DNA of 64,000 nt. It comes from Exiguobacterium aestuarii. Its GTDB lineage: Bacteria; Bacillota; Bacilli; Exiguobacteriales; Exiguobacteriaceae. The first letter of the stretch is position 1. Each line of letters starts with the position of its first letter. Shown piece after piece: positions 54,335-63,292 of the stretch. The stretch spans positions 1,984,001-2,048,000 of the forward strand of contig NZ_JAIVAC010000001.1 of assembly GCF_020171655.1 (NCBI RefSeq), given 5' to 3'. Position numbers and translations under genes: made by a program. The notes beneath the pieces are model-generated. The model saw only the letters and a program-made list of their open reading frames with translations, was not told the origin of the DNA and did no database searches.

Positions 54335-55318
54335 TTAAAACGTTGCTTTCACTGGAGAAGCACCACCAAGGCGCTCTGCCACTTTCATCGGGTTGACGGC
54401 ATTTCCAGCTGAACTAGCTGAGAAATTGTAGTTCCCTTTATGAATTTCAAAGTGTAAGTGTGGACCTGACGAGTTGCCCGTGTTTCCGATTTGACCAATC
54501 GGTTCACCTTGACGCACCGTCTGACCTTTTTTCACATCGACCTTATGCATATGGGCATAGACCGTCGTCCATTTCTGGCCATCTACGTTATGCTCAATTT
54601 GAATATGATTTCCATAAGGTCCACTTGAGCTAACTTTTGTGACTTTTCCAGCTTCTGCGGCGTAAATCGGTGTACCTGTTTTAGCGGCAATATCCAAACC
54701 GTTGTGGAACGTGTATCCAAACTGTCCGCTTGCTGCACCGAACCCTTGTGAGAGACGTCCTTCTGCAGGCATCAAGAACCGATCAGGCGCCATCGCTTCG
54801 TACTGTTTCTTCAAATCACTTAACTGGTTCGTTTGTTTCTTATATTGTTTCGATTTCTCGTCATATGCCGTCTTCACGTCTTGACGTGTCGCTTCAATCT
54901 GTTGTTGCTCTTCTTTTAGTTGCTTCAGTGTCTCGTTCGCTTGTTCTTTCTTCTCAACGAGTGCTTGATGCGTTTCCTCGGCCTCAGCAGCCTCCGCTTT
55001 CGCACTCGGTAGAACAGAAGATACGACTTTCGCAAAGAGTGACTGTTCAGTCGGAACGAGTTCCGCTTCGAGCGATTCTAGTTCTTCAGAAGTGCCTTCA
55101 ATCTTGTCACGCAATACTTCCGCGTTGCGATTGACTTCATCCAACTTTGACTGGATTTTTTGAATGGCTTGTTTCGTTTCTTTAACTTGTTTCGTAGTTT
55201 GTTGGACAGATTTTTCTGTTTGAACGAGGTCTTGCGGGGTCATTTCGTTAGCGGATGCGGTTTGTCCTTGGAACAAGAGTACGCCGACACCTGCTGTCAT
55301 GATCAGTTGTTTCCACAT
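54335..55318 (-). CDS. M23 peptidase with coiled-coil domain
   Basis: 327 residues. Signal peptide (cleavage near QGQTASA), long coiled coil (about 35-195), and a C-terminal LytM/M23 domain: FHNGLDIAAKTGTPIYA with the metal-binding His/Asp, YAHMHKV, and HLHFEIH. Such proteins cut or regulate peptidoglycan, like EnvC/NlpD or CwlO-related hydrolases. ATG 55318 with GGAGG 13 bases before. Its promoter and an inverted repeat lie upstream. Confidence 0.9.
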   Translation of the reverse strand: MWKQLIMTAGVGVLLFQGQTASANEMTPQDLVQTEKSVQQTTKQVKETKQAIQKIQSKLDEVNRNAEVLRDKIEGTSEELESLEAELVPTEQSLFAKVVSSVLPSAKAEAAEAEETHQALVEKKEQANETLKQLKEEQQQIEATRQDVKTAYDEKSKQYKKQTNQLSDLKKQYEAMAPDRFLMPAEGRLSQGFGAASGQFGYTFHNGLDIAAKTGTPIYAAEAGKVTKVSSSGPYGNHIQIEHNVDGQKWTTVYAHMHKVDVKKGQTVRQGEPIGQIGNTGNSSGPHLHFEIHKGNYNFSASSAGNAVNPMKVAERLGGASPVKATF

Positions 55319-55377
55319 ATATATAATAAACCCTCCAAATTGATACATTCATGAACTTCAAAAAAGCTACATATGCG

Positions 55378-55406
55378 AATATACCACTGGGGGTTAAACA
55401 TTTCAA
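55378..55406 (-). promoter_or_regulatory. Sigma-A promoter of the M23 peptidase gene
   Basis: Minus-strand TTGAAA (55401-55406), 17-base spacer, TATATT (55378-55383). Transcription would start near 55371, about 50 bases before the ATG. Confidence 0.7.
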
Positions 55407-55425
55407 TAAATGAAGTTTTTCATTT

Positions 55426-55445
55426 TCATGTCATACATGACATGA
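55426..55445. promoter_or_regulatory. Perfect inverted repeat upstream of the M23 promoter
   Basis: TCATGTCAT and ATGACATGA are perfect 9-base arms, spaced by 2 bases, ending about 20 bases upstream of the -35. No U-tract follows, so it is an operator candidate rather than a terminator. Position suits an activator or a dimeric regulator of cell-wall genes. Confidence 0.55.
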
Positions 55446-55481
55446 CGATGTGATATGTTCAAGCCTTACTTCACAAGGATT

Positions 55482-55667
55482 TCACTTGCGTTTTCTCGTA
55501 TAATATCCGGCAAGGACGATGCCGATGACTGACAGGATGGTCAGTCCAACCCCACCTGTTAGCAACAGATTCACCGTTCCTGGCGAGAGATTCGTCGTCA
55601 ACGCGATGATCGTCGCTGTATTTCCTAACATCAATCCGATGATACAGACAAGTAACAATCGCTTCAT
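55482..55667 (-). CDS. Small membrane protein (61 residues)
   Basis: Two hydrophobic helices (RLLLVCIIGLMLGNTATIIAL and LLLTGGVGLTILSVIGIVLAGYY) and a basic C-terminus. Overlaps the GNAT gene by four bases and is thus translationally coupled. No family recognised. Confidence 0.7.
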   Translation of the reverse strand: MKRLLLVCIIGLMLGNTATIIALTTNLSPGTVNLLLTGGVGLTILSVIGIVLAGYYTRKRK

Positions 55668-56455
55668 CGCTCTTCCTTCACCATTTCAAACTGCGAAATG
55701 TCATCTTGTACAAATCCTAATCGTCGTGCTGCGTCAATCCATTCAGGACGGTCCGACGTCAAAGTGAGGTGAAGCGGAGATCGACTCGCAGCCGCGCGCA
55801 ATAGCCATTCTGCATCTTCAGCGTGACCAAAAACATCGAGCAGTACATGATCGCGGTATAACAAAAATCCTTCTTGTTTATTTTCTACCACTTTCACAAA
55901 TTCTGCCTCCTGTTGGGTCACGCGTACATCGCGTTGCCAAATCGGAACATGCTGAGCTGTCGGATACAGTTGATCGAACAGCGTTTGAATCGGTTCCGAA
56001 GTCATGTGAGCAGTCGTTTCAAGTGGTACCGCCTGAAAGTAATAGATTTCACGTGTCGTCTTATATCCAAGTTGATGATAAAGCGACAACGCTGCATCGT
56101 TCCCTTGAATCACTTCGAGCAAACGAGTTCCTTTGGCGTCCTCTTCAAATCGTTGCATCAACTCGGTCGCAACGCCTAATTTTCGAGCGTGCGGGGCGAC
56201 AGCAAGTCCGCCGCAACGTGTCTGCCATCCCGAATCGAGATATGCAATCCCACTCAATACGACGCCGACCGGCTCTTCCCCGTCATAAGCGACGATTGAA
56301 CGAGACGGCTGATTTTGGTCTCGTACGAGAAAGACGTCTTCAAACGTCTGCTCATCGAATTGGAACGGAATGATATAATCAGAAAAACCAGTCATAAACG
56401 CCCGATATAGATCTCGCACAGGCGGGTTTTGACGATATGTAAGTTGTGTAGCCAT
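55664..56455 (-). CDS. GNAT acetyltransferase, two-domain
   Basis: 263 residues: an N-terminal GNAT domain with GGLAVAPHARKLGVATELMQRFE and GNDAALSLYHQLGYKT, then a second, degenerate GNAT-like half (LTSDRPEWIDAARRLGF). Substrate unknown. Divergent from the next GNAT gene across 50 bases. Confidence 0.87.
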   Translation of the reverse strand: MATQLTYRQNPPVRDLYRAFMTGFSDYIIPFQFDEQTFEDVFLVRDQNQPSRSIVAYDGEEPVGVVLSGIAYLDSGWQTRCGGLAVAPHARKLGVATELMQRFEEDAKGTRLLEVIQGNDAALSLYHQLGYKTTREIYYFQAVPLETTAHMTSEPIQTLFDQLYPTAQHVPIWQRDVRVTQQEAEFVKVVENKQEGFLLYRDHVLLDVFGHAEDAEWLLRAAASRSPLHLTLTSDRPEWIDAARRLGFVQDDISQFEMVKEER

Positions 56456-56505
56456 CTAATTCCCCTTTTCTGAATGAAATCAATAAAGCCAGAAGGAGAC
56501 GCCTT

Positions 56506-56970
56506 ATGAACATCTCATTAGAATATCGAAATGATACGCATCGACCGATTCTCGATACGTTCACCTTGCCGACGGACCAAGAAAAGTATACAACCCTTCC
56601 AAAAGACATGGACGACCCACTTCCTGAAGGCGTTCATCCGATTATTGTCGTCGAGCAGAAGCCAGTCGGCATGTTTTTACTACATGACAACGAACGAGTC
56701 GCTTCTTATACGGATGAACCACATGCGCTGCTCTTCTCGGCTTTTGCCATCAATGAGGCAGATCAAGGCAAGGGGTACGCAAAAGCGGCACTCCAAGAAC
56801 TTCCGAAGTTCGTGCGTCAACATTTCCCTCATATCCGTGAAATCGTATTATCCGTCAACCTGAAAAATGATGTGGCGTTTACACTTTATACGACAAACGG
56901 ATGGGTCGATACCGGACGTCGAATCGGTGGACCGATCGGCGAGCAGAGAATTCTCGCTTTATCGATTTGA
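56506..56970 (+). CDS. GNAT acetyltransferase
   Basis: 154 residues. INEADQGKGYAKAALQELP is the acetyl-CoA loop; VNLKNDVAFTLYTTNGWVDTG the C-terminal motif. AGAAGGAGA before ATG. Its end overlaps the convergent Nudix gene by twelve bases. Confidence 0.88.
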   Translation: MNISLEYRNDTHRPILDTFTLPTDQEKYTTLPKDMDDPLPEGVHPIIVVEQKPVGMFLLHDNERVASYTDEPHALLFSAFAINEADQGKGYAKAALQELPKFVRQHFPHIREIVLSVNLKNDVAFTLYTTNGWVDTGRRIGGPIGEQRILALSI

Positions 56971-57549
56971 CGCATCGATTCGTGCCAACCCCTCACATAT
57001 ATGTTGCCAATACGTCAGACGATGCGGAACTAAATCGGCTTGTGTGATTTGAACGAGATGATTCGTCATGATGGAGTTTCCTTCAATCGTACGCAATCGT
57101 CCTTCCGTGAGCGCCAGCAACTTGTCCCTGTGAACCGCCACCACGTCCATCACTTCCTGGTCGTCAAAGCGGAGCGGTTCGTCTTGATAAGCGTAGCTAT
57201 ACGTATGTGCAAACTCGCGATCGAGGAAACCGTCCAGTTCAATCACGTCTTCAAATATTCCAAGAGCTGTGAGCTGTTCGAACGTCAATGACAGTCCGAG
57301 CTCTTCTTCAATTTCACGAATACCATCAATGAACGTCTCGTTTGAAGCGAGATGTCCCGCTGCGGTGATGTCATATTTCCCGGGAAAATCCTGTTTCTCC
57401 ATACTTCTGCGCTGTAGATAGATAAATTGGTCTTTCCAGAACCAGCAGTGGAACGTCTCATGCCAATCTCCGTCTACATGAACCTGTCTTCGCTCTTTCC
57501 CTCCTATTTTTTGATGATTTTCGTCAAATATCGTGAGGTGTTCTTTCAT
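56959..57549 (-). CDS. Nudix hydrolase, IDI/YfcD-like
   Basis: 196 residues. AAGHLASNETFIDGIREIEEELGL is the Nudix box with an N-terminal EWHETFHCWF-like region typical of the isopentenyl-diphosphate-isomerase-like subgroup (KERRQVHVDGDWHETFHCW). Enzymatic target unknown. It overlaps the S66 gene by four bases and is coupled to it. Confidence 0.9.
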   Translation of the reverse strand: MKEHLTIFDENHQKIGGKERRQVHVDGDWHETFHCWFWKDQFIYLQRRSMEKQDFPGKYDITAAGHLASNETFIDGIREIEEELGLSLTFEQLTALGIFEDVIELDGFLDREFAHTYSYAYQDEPLRFDDQEVMDVVAVHRDKLLALTEGRLRTIEGNSIMTNHLVQITQADLVPHRLTYWQHICEGLARIDASNR

Positions 57550-58550
57550 GCTGACACCCCATCTTCTAAAAATCGGATGGTTCCATTCGTCGCATCCAAT
57601 TCGACCTGAATACCGATTGGGAAGACGTGTGACGGGAACGTATGACCAATATCGACATTCGTCAAAATAGGGATGTCCGTGTCCCCGATGACTTCAAGCA
57701 ACAAGTCGTTGAACGAGAACGGAGCTGATTGATCTTGGAAATGTTCGTGCTTGCCGATGACCAGACCCGAAATCTCATCAAATACACCAGACAATTTCAA
57801 CATACTGAGCAAGCGCTCTTCTTCAGCCATCGTTTTGAACGAGTCTTCTAAGAAAAGAATCGCCCCCTTCAAATCGGGATAATAGTCCGACTTGAAGAAT
57901 CCTGACATCGTGTTCAAATTCCCGCCAATCAACGTTCCTTGCGCCTTTCCATCTCTTAATGAGATCCACCCTTCATTCGGTTGGAAGGTTTTGACGCGTT
58001 GCTGCGTCGACCAATCGAGCATCTCTTCGGTCCACTCTTTCGGCACGTCCAAATCGAACGGGGCAGTCTTCTCCAAACTGAGGATATCTCGTACGTACTG
58101 GGCCCCTTTCTCGAACATCCCTCCATACTCGCCGAATGACGGCACGACAGCCGGTCCGTAAAACGTGACGATCCCCGTTTTGGCGTAACACGCCATCAAG
58201 ATTGCCGTCACATCACTATAGCCCATGATGATTTTGGGATGGTGTCGCAATTGCTCATAATCGATATATGGGAGTAACGAGTTCGAATTCGTTCCTCCAA
58301 TCGTACTGATGATTGCTTTCACTTCGGGGTCATGCAAAAACGCATTCAGTTCGTCCACTCGATTCTGAATGGAGGATGACCGATACCCTTCTGATTCATA
58401 TGTACATATGCCCTCTTTCACCTTGAACCCCATACGTTTAAGCTGATCAATCCCTCGTTGATAGCGCTCCTCAAACTGCACGGGTGCTGGAAAAGAAGGC
58501 GTGATGATACCAATTGTATCTCCGTTCTTCAACTGTGGTGGTGCAATCAT
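57546..58550 (-). CDS. S66 LD-carboxypeptidase (MccF-like)
   Basis: 334 residues. NGDTIGIITPSFPAP at the start, the Ser nucleophile in IIMGYSDVTAILM, the Glu region (FLEDSF) and the His in DIGHTFPSHV form the Ser-Glu-His triad of S66. Such enzymes trim peptidoglycan tetrapeptides or, as MccF, hydrolyse microcin C-like compounds. ATG 58550 has GGAGTG before it; the upstream start at 58589 lacks one. Confidence 0.92.
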   Translation of the reverse strand: MIAPPQLKNGDTIGIITPSFPAPVQFEERYQRGIDQLKRMGFKVKEGICTYESEGYRSSSIQNRVDELNAFLHDPEVKAIISTIGGTNSNSLLPYIDYEQLRHHPKIIMGYSDVTAILMACYAKTGIVTFYGPAVVPSFGEYGGMFEKGAQYVRDILSLEKTAPFDLDVPKEWTEEMLDWSTQQRVKTFQPNEGWISLRDGKAQGTLIGGNLNTMSGFFKSDYYPDLKGAILFLEDSFKTMAEEERLLSMLKLSGVFDEISGLVIGKHEHFQDQSAPFSFNDLLLEVIGDTDIPILTNVDIGHTFPSHVFPIGIQVELDATNGTIRFLEDGVSA

Positions 58551-58616
58551 ACGTTTCACTCCATTTCCTACGATGTCTTTATGAGGCATTATACCGTAGG
58601 ATTAGTGAATCAACCT

Positions 58617-58925
58617 TTAAAATAAATCAGGGTCTTCTGATAACGTTCTTACTTTTCGAACTTTCGTCGGTCGTCCCGTCCAGCCGAGCGCCACGAAGAA
58701 AAAGGCACCCGCTAGTAAACCAAATAAGACGGTCAGTCCTATTTGAACCCCGATAAATCCGTATTGTTCTCCTAGCTTCACAAGGAAGAGTGGCGCAAAC
58801 AGACAGGTCATACTTAGCGAAAAGAGTCCTCCACGTACTCGTCGCCCCGCATTGCCGATTGTAAACCATCCAAACGCGATCCATACACAAGCAACAAATC
58901 CTAGCGCCGCAATCATCATCCACAT
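58617..58925 (-). CDS. Small membrane protein
   Basis: 102 residues from ATG 58925 (RBS GAGGTG), three helices (MMIAALGFVACVWIAFGW, LSMTCLFAPLFL, GLTVLFGLLAGAFFFVALGW). Longer upstream frames lack an RBS. Function unknown. Confidence 0.68.
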   Translation of the reverse strand: MWMMIAALGFVACVWIAFGWFTIGNAGRRVRGGLFSLSMTCLFAPLFLVKLGEQYGFIGVQIGLTVLFGLLAGAFFFVALGWTGRPTKVRKVRTLSEDPDLF

Positions 58926-59069
58926 TCGCCCGCACCTCACCTTTTCGTTTTTCTTTCTATTCCCCATTTTTCTTGAGATTCCTACTATTTTTTCAAGGAT
59001 TGAGAGAATTTCCGGGTAAAGGTAAATTAGACAAGATGCGATGCCGGACAATGAAGGAGTGGGTTGCGC

Positions 59070-59384
59070 ATGAGTGCAAGGTTAACCTTTGCCCTAGTCT
59101 TTCTCGGTCTTTTTTTAATCGTCATGTATTGGATGAGTACATGGAATGACAATGTGGTCGAGGGCCAAATTGAACGAGTCGACATTCCTCAGCTATTGAT
59201 TGAATCCACTGAATCCTCAGAAGAGGTCACGTTGCGCGTCATCTTAATTAACGACCAAACCGAAGTGACGGGCATCATCAATAGCGTACAAGGATTACAA
59301 AGCGGTCAGCTCGTCACCATCGAGGTCATCCCCACGGAGTCCAACTTGAACATCGCACGGACGATTGAAGTCACATCACCATGA
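59070..59384 (+). CDS. Membrane-anchored small protein
   Basis: 104 residues. An N-terminal helix (LTFALVFLGLFLIVMYWM) followed by a small beta domain exposed outside (VTLRVILINDQTEVTG, QLVTIEVIP). GAAGGAGTG lies before ATG 59070. Function unknown. Confidence 0.7.
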   Translation: MSARLTFALVFLGLFLIVMYWMSTWNDNVVEGQIERVDIPQLLIESTESSEEVTLRVILINDQTEVTGIINSVQGLQSGQLVTIEVIPTESNLNIARTIEVTSP

Positions 59385-59457
59385 TTTTCTGAAATGAAGC
59401 GTAACTTTTCCAGAACTGTGGAATATGAGAAAGAGTCATGATAAAGGAGTGATCGGA

Positions 59458-60243
59458 TTGATTTCAAATAAATTACTATCTGGAAAAGTAGCGTTCGTCA
59501 CCGGAGCGGCATCTGGTATCGGACGTGCCGCAGTTATCCGTTTCATCCAAGCGGGTGCGAAAGTCGCCATTCTCGACTTGAATGAAGAGGATGCGATGCG
59601 TCTCGCCAGTCTCGTCGGAGAGGAACGGGCCATCGGAATCAGCGCGGATGTTGCAGATGAAGCCGCGATGAAAGAAGCGTATGCACGGACGATTGAACGA
59701 TTCGGACAAATCGATATCGTCTTCGCCAACGCCGGACGAAACGGGACCATCACACCGATTGAACACTTGTCCATTGAAGACTGGAATGGTGTCGTGGAGA
59801 CGAATCTGACGGGAACGTTTTTGACCGTCAAACATGCCATTCCTCATTTGAAAGAGAATGGTGGCAGCATCATCATCACTTCGTCAATCAATGGCAATCG
59901 CTACTTTAAAAACTTTGGTTTCAGTGGCTATGCGACGACGAAAGCAGGTCAGACCGGATTTGCGAAAATGGCAGCTGCGGAGCTCGCGCAATTCGGAATA
60001 CGCGTGAATTCCATTTGCCCAGGGGCCATCGATACGAATATCGACGATTCAACCAATAGAGACGATGCATTACTCGAAGAAATCGTCATCCCTATCGAGT
60101 ATCCGCTCGGCAACCAACCGCTTGCCGGAAAGTCCGGTGCCGCGAAACAAGTTGCTGACGTCGTCTTATTCTTTGCGAGCAACATGTCGAGCCATGTCAC
60201 CGGTTCTGAAGTGTATGTCGACGGTGCTGAATCCCTCTTGTAA
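59458..60243 (+). CDS. Short-chain dehydrogenase/reductase
   Basis: 261 residues. TGAASGIGRAAV, NAGRNG, and Ser/Tyr/Lys as ITSSIN and YATTKAGQTGFAK. Classical SDR; the acidic residue in ILDLNEED suggests NAD(H). TTG 59458 is chosen because AAAGGAGTG stands before it. No substrate hint. Confidence 0.9.
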   Translation: MISNKLLSGKVAFVTGAASGIGRAAVIRFIQAGAKVAILDLNEEDAMRLASLVGEERAIGISADVADEAAMKEAYARTIERFGQIDIVFANAGRNGTITPIEHLSIEDWNGVVETNLTGTFLTVKHAIPHLKENGGSIIITSSINGNRYFKNFGFSGYATTKAGQTGFAKMAAAELAQFGIRVNSICPGAIDTNIDDSTNRDDALLEEIVIPIEYPLGNQPLAGKSGAAKQVADVVLFFASNMSSHVTGSEVYVDGAESLL

Positions 60244-60245
60244 TC

Positions 60246-60282
60246 AAAAAGCAGACCATTTCATACAAAATGGTCTGCTTTT
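60246..60282. terminator. Bidirectional terminator
   Basis: AAAAGCAGACCATTT and AAATGGTCTGCTTTT arms around a 6-base loop, between the convergent SDR and GNAT genes. Confidence 0.87.
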
Positions 60283-61075
60283 ATTTGAGAATCGGACTTT
60301 TCATGACCGCTTTTTGGTAAAACGGTTGAAACCCGAGGCGTTCCATATTTCGCCCTGAAGCCGAATCGACCTTCGTCGTTACAGTGAGAACGTCACAGCC
60401 AAGCGCTTTCGCTTCGGCTATTCGCTCTAAGATGAGTTGGGTTTGGTAGCCTTTTTGCCGGTAAGACGGCACGGTACTCGTCAGAAACAGTTCCCCGATT
60501 CCGTCTTGCGTGGCGAGGATCCCACCTGCTACGACAGTGTCCGATTCTCGTACGAGATAAGCGTGATTACTCGGCAGCGCATAAAATCCTTTCGCCGTAT
60601 CGACCGTCTCTTGAAGAATCGTTCCAGATTCGGCAAATCCAGCCGCAATCGCGTGAGCCCATTCATGGAGCGTCTCATCTTTTACCTTTTCCACTTGATT
60701 CGAAGCAGGCGGTCCGTCATATTGCGTCACATCTAACGTCCATACGTCTAAAAAGTGATCGAGCGTATAGTTACGTTCTTGCAGTAAGCGTAGTAAGGAA
60801 TCGTCCGCTAACGGACAAACTTCGATATGTAGTCGGGACACATTTTTTCCACGCACCCACTTTTCCATCTGGTGCAGGTCGTAAAAACTTGTCGGTCGAT
60901 TGAGTCCAAACCCGACTGCAAAGCTCATATTCCCCATTTTGAACACGTGCCCCTTACCTTCTACGTGTAATTCCGCACCTTCATAGGGAGGGGTTTGTTT
61001 GCGGTGTCGAATATACGCAGACGTTCCCTCTGCTTTAATGCTTTCGATGCGTCGTGCCAATTCTAAACGTTTCAC
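60281..61075 (-). CDS. GNAT acetyltransferase
   Basis: 264 residues with a C-terminal GNAT domain (TSTVPSYRQKGYQTQLILERIAEA, NMERLGFQP). The GTG at 61075 follows GGAGGGA; the frame extends to 61099 without an RBS. N-terminal half is a distinct substrate domain. Confidence 0.85.
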   Translation of the reverse strand: MKRLELARRIESIKAEGTSAYIRHRKQTPPYEGAELHVEGKGHVFKMGNMSFAVGFGLNRPTSFYDLHQMEKWVRGKNVSRLHIEVCPLADDSLLRLLQERNYTLDHFLDVWTLDVTQYDGPPASNQVEKVKDETLHEWAHAIAAGFAESGTILQETVDTAKGFYALPSNHAYLVRESDTVVAGGILATQDGIGELFLTSTVPSYRQKGYQTQLILERIAEAKALGCDVLTVTTKVDSASGRNMERLGFQPFYQKAVMKSPILK

Positions 61076-61114
61076 TTTGTTCCCTCCCTTGCTTTTCATG
61101 TTGAGTGTAGCATA

Positions 61115-61612
61115 TCACGTTCGAATCAAGTGACCGTACTGGATTAACCGTTCTTTGACAGTAGGCACGAGTTCAACAGAATCGAGCACCGTGTCCCACT
61201 CCTCTAATCTCACATCGACCACTTCATCGATTTGTAAGGAAAGTTGATTTACATCAATCGGCTGCTCGCTCGTGTAGACATACACATCTAAGAAGTACGT
61301 CCCGCGCTTGATTGTCGTCACGAAACGCAACTGTTCGGGGTCGACGGTTAGTCCTAATTCTTCTTGGAGTTCACGGACCGCACCTTGCCGACTCGTTTCG
61401 CCCGTTAAAATCGAGCCGCCTGTCCCTTCCCAAAGAAGAGGATACTTCTTATCAGGATGACGCTTCGAGAGTAACAATTTGCCATCCGGATCAAATGTGA
61501 ATACTTCGATGACTGTGTGAAACGTATTCGGATCCAGTTCATCCCCACGAAAATGCGTTCGACCGAGCGGTTGCCGATTTTCGTCTAGTAAATCCCACAC
61601 TTCCCGGCTCAT
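61115..61612 (-). CDS. Nudix hydrolase
   Basis: 165 residues. Nudix box GGSILTGETSRQGAVRELQEELGL; a N-terminal WDLLDENRQPLGRTHFRGDEL as in the YfcD-like and IDI-like group. Its start overlaps the stop of the saccharopine-dehydrogenase-like gene by four bases. Confidence 0.92.
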   Translation of the reverse strand: MSREVWDLLDENRQPLGRTHFRGDELDPNTFHTVIEVFTFDPDGKLLLSKRHPDKKYPLLWEGTGGSILTGETSRQGAVRELQEELGLTVDPEQLRFVTTIKRGTYFLDVYVYTSEQPIDVNQLSLQIDEVVDVRLEEWDTVLDSVELVPTVKERLIQYGHLIRT

Positions 61613-62676
61613 GGACGAATCTCATCAATCGTGAAAGAAGATGAACCTTGAATCTCTTCGATGAAATGTGATCCAAACAACATGGCCGGTGTGAAACTGC
61701 CTGCAAGCATCCGACCGGAACCGAGCAATCGATTGACGACGGCGAGTGCACCGTATACGGTGAAAGCATACGTGCTCGCCGTTTGGATGCGAACGACGAT
61801 TTTGCGCCCCTCCTCATTTGTCGCCTCTCCCCATACATACGTCGATGATTGTTTACGTTCTGCTTCATTCGGTCCCGATACGTTCTCATCAACATAACGC
61901 AGCAATCGCTGCTGCACAGCAACTTTCCCAAGAATGGGACTGAACCAAGACAAGACGCGTGCCACATAGGCTGCAGTTGTCGGCACTGGCACCCACGTCG
62001 TAATATTCGGGATGTCCGTCGTATAGTAGGCGGTCGAAACGTCTCCCCACGGAATCGCAATCGCGGTGCGGCTTCCTCGTCCAAAATCAATCGTTCTGCG
62101 CTTTGCCCCGATTGGGAACGGTGCTAACTTTCCGTTCACACGCTCCACACTACTCGACCCAAGTCCACGAACAGCTGTCTTCATCGTTCCTGGTGAGATG
62201 CCTCCTGCCGCCGAAAATCCGAGAGCGAGTGATGTCGCATCGGGTAAGAGTTCCTTTAATTTTCGTGCGACACAGTCGGTCGGGATGACGTCAAATCCAA
62301 CGCCAGAACATAGAATGACACCACGTGCCTTCGCCTGAGCCGCCCGTTGTTTAGAATGAACATATTCGAACACATCGATTTCCCCGGTAATATCCAAGTA
62401 ATGCGTACCCGTTTCCAGACATGCCTCGATCATCACTTGACTCGTATCCGTGAACGGACCCGCACAGTGAAGAACTAAATCCACATCGCGAAGCGCCTTG
62501 ATTGCCGCCTCACGACTTAAGGCGAAAATCGATGTCTCGCAGTCGAGCTCGTCTCCGAGTCGATGAATCTCCCGACCAGTTCGCCCCGCAAGAATCGGAC
62601 GCAATCCGTCACTGACGGCCTGACGGGCAATCAGTTCCCCTGTATATCCATTCGCACCGTATATCATCCATCTCAT
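61609..62676 (-). CDS. Saccharopine-dehydrogenase-like oxidoreductase
   Basis: 355 residues. IYGANGYTGELIARQA, LVLHCAGPFTDT, and THYLDITGEIDV are the trans-acting enoyl reductase/saccharopine dehydrogenase NADP-binding family. It probably reduces an unidentified substrate; true lysine-pathway activity is unlikely given the length. It heads the unit with the Nudix gene. Confidence 0.9.
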   Translation of the reverse strand: MRWMIYGANGYTGELIARQAVSDGLRPILAGRTGREIHRLGDELDCETSIFALSREAAIKALRDVDLVLHCAGPFTDTSQVMIEACLETGTHYLDITGEIDVFEYVHSKQRAAQAKARGVILCSGVGFDVIPTDCVARKLKELLPDATSLALGFSAAGGISPGTMKTAVRGLGSSSVERVNGKLAPFPIGAKRRTIDFGRGSRTAIAIPWGDVSTAYYTTDIPNITTWVPVPTTAAYVARVLSWFSPILGKVAVQQRLLRYVDENVSGPNEAERKQSSTYVWGEATNEEGRKIVVRIQTASTYAFTVYGALAVVNRLLGSGRMLAGSFTPAMLFGSHFIEEIQGSSSFTIDEIRP

Positions 62677-62716
62677 TGTTACCCCTCCTTATGTAAGTTT
62701 GTCCTTGTTCGTTTCC

Positions 62717-63196
62717 CTAAATCGAGTTGAATCGAACGAAAAAGTCTTGAACAATCCCAATCAGATACACACTCCCCATCATGACAAGCAAACACCCAAT
62801 CGGGACGAAAAGCTTTTTGATGGCAGCTCGTTTTGTCACGTCCCCTCGATTCATCAATCGACGATCAATCAGGAAGAACAAGATGGCTGCGAGAAGACTC
62901 AACCATGATAAGACGAGCCCAAATAAAATATGTAAAACGAGCGAAGTGAACAACTGTATGTGCTCCGAACTGAATCGCTTTGCGACCCAATCGCTAAACC
63001 ACGATGTCACGACACCATATGTCAAAATGATAGGGAAACTATACGCCATGTAAATCGTACACAATAAAAGAAATCCAGATACGCTCTCTAAAAATAAAGT
63101 TTCCACAAGGGTTTGTTGTGAAAATTCAACAATGCTTAAAAGAAGCGCATAGAGTGGTACGGTCCAGGAAGCCGTGATGATTTTTCGTGTCATCAT
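62717..63196 (-). CDS. Membrane protein of unknown function
   Basis: 159 residues, four helices (ASWTVPLYALLLSIVEF, GFLLLCTIYMAYSFPIILTYG, LFTSLVLHILFGLVLSWLSLL, LFVPIGCLLVMMGSVYLIG). AAAGGAT eight bases before ATG 63196. No family recognised. Confidence 0.72.
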   Translation of the reverse strand: MMTRKIITASWTVPLYALLLSIVEFSQQTLVETLFLESVSGFLLLCTIYMAYSFPIILTYGVVTSWFSDWVAKRFSSEHIQLFTSLVLHILFGLVLSWLSLLAAILFFLIDRRLMNRGDVTKRAAIKKLFVPIGCLLVMMGSVYLIGIVQDFFVRFNSI

Positions 63197-63255
63197 CGAA
63201 TCCATCCTTTCTTTTCATTCTTCTCCACTTTAGCGCAATCAACTTGAAAACGCAC

Positions 63256-63280
63256 AAAAACCAGCCTGAATTCAGGCTGG
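63256..63280 (-). terminator. Terminator of the FMN reductase gene
   Basis: CCAGCCTGAA and TTCAGGCTGG perfect arms, with a U-tract from A at 63256-63260. Confidence 0.85.
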
Positions 63281-63292
63281 CTTCGCGATTTG

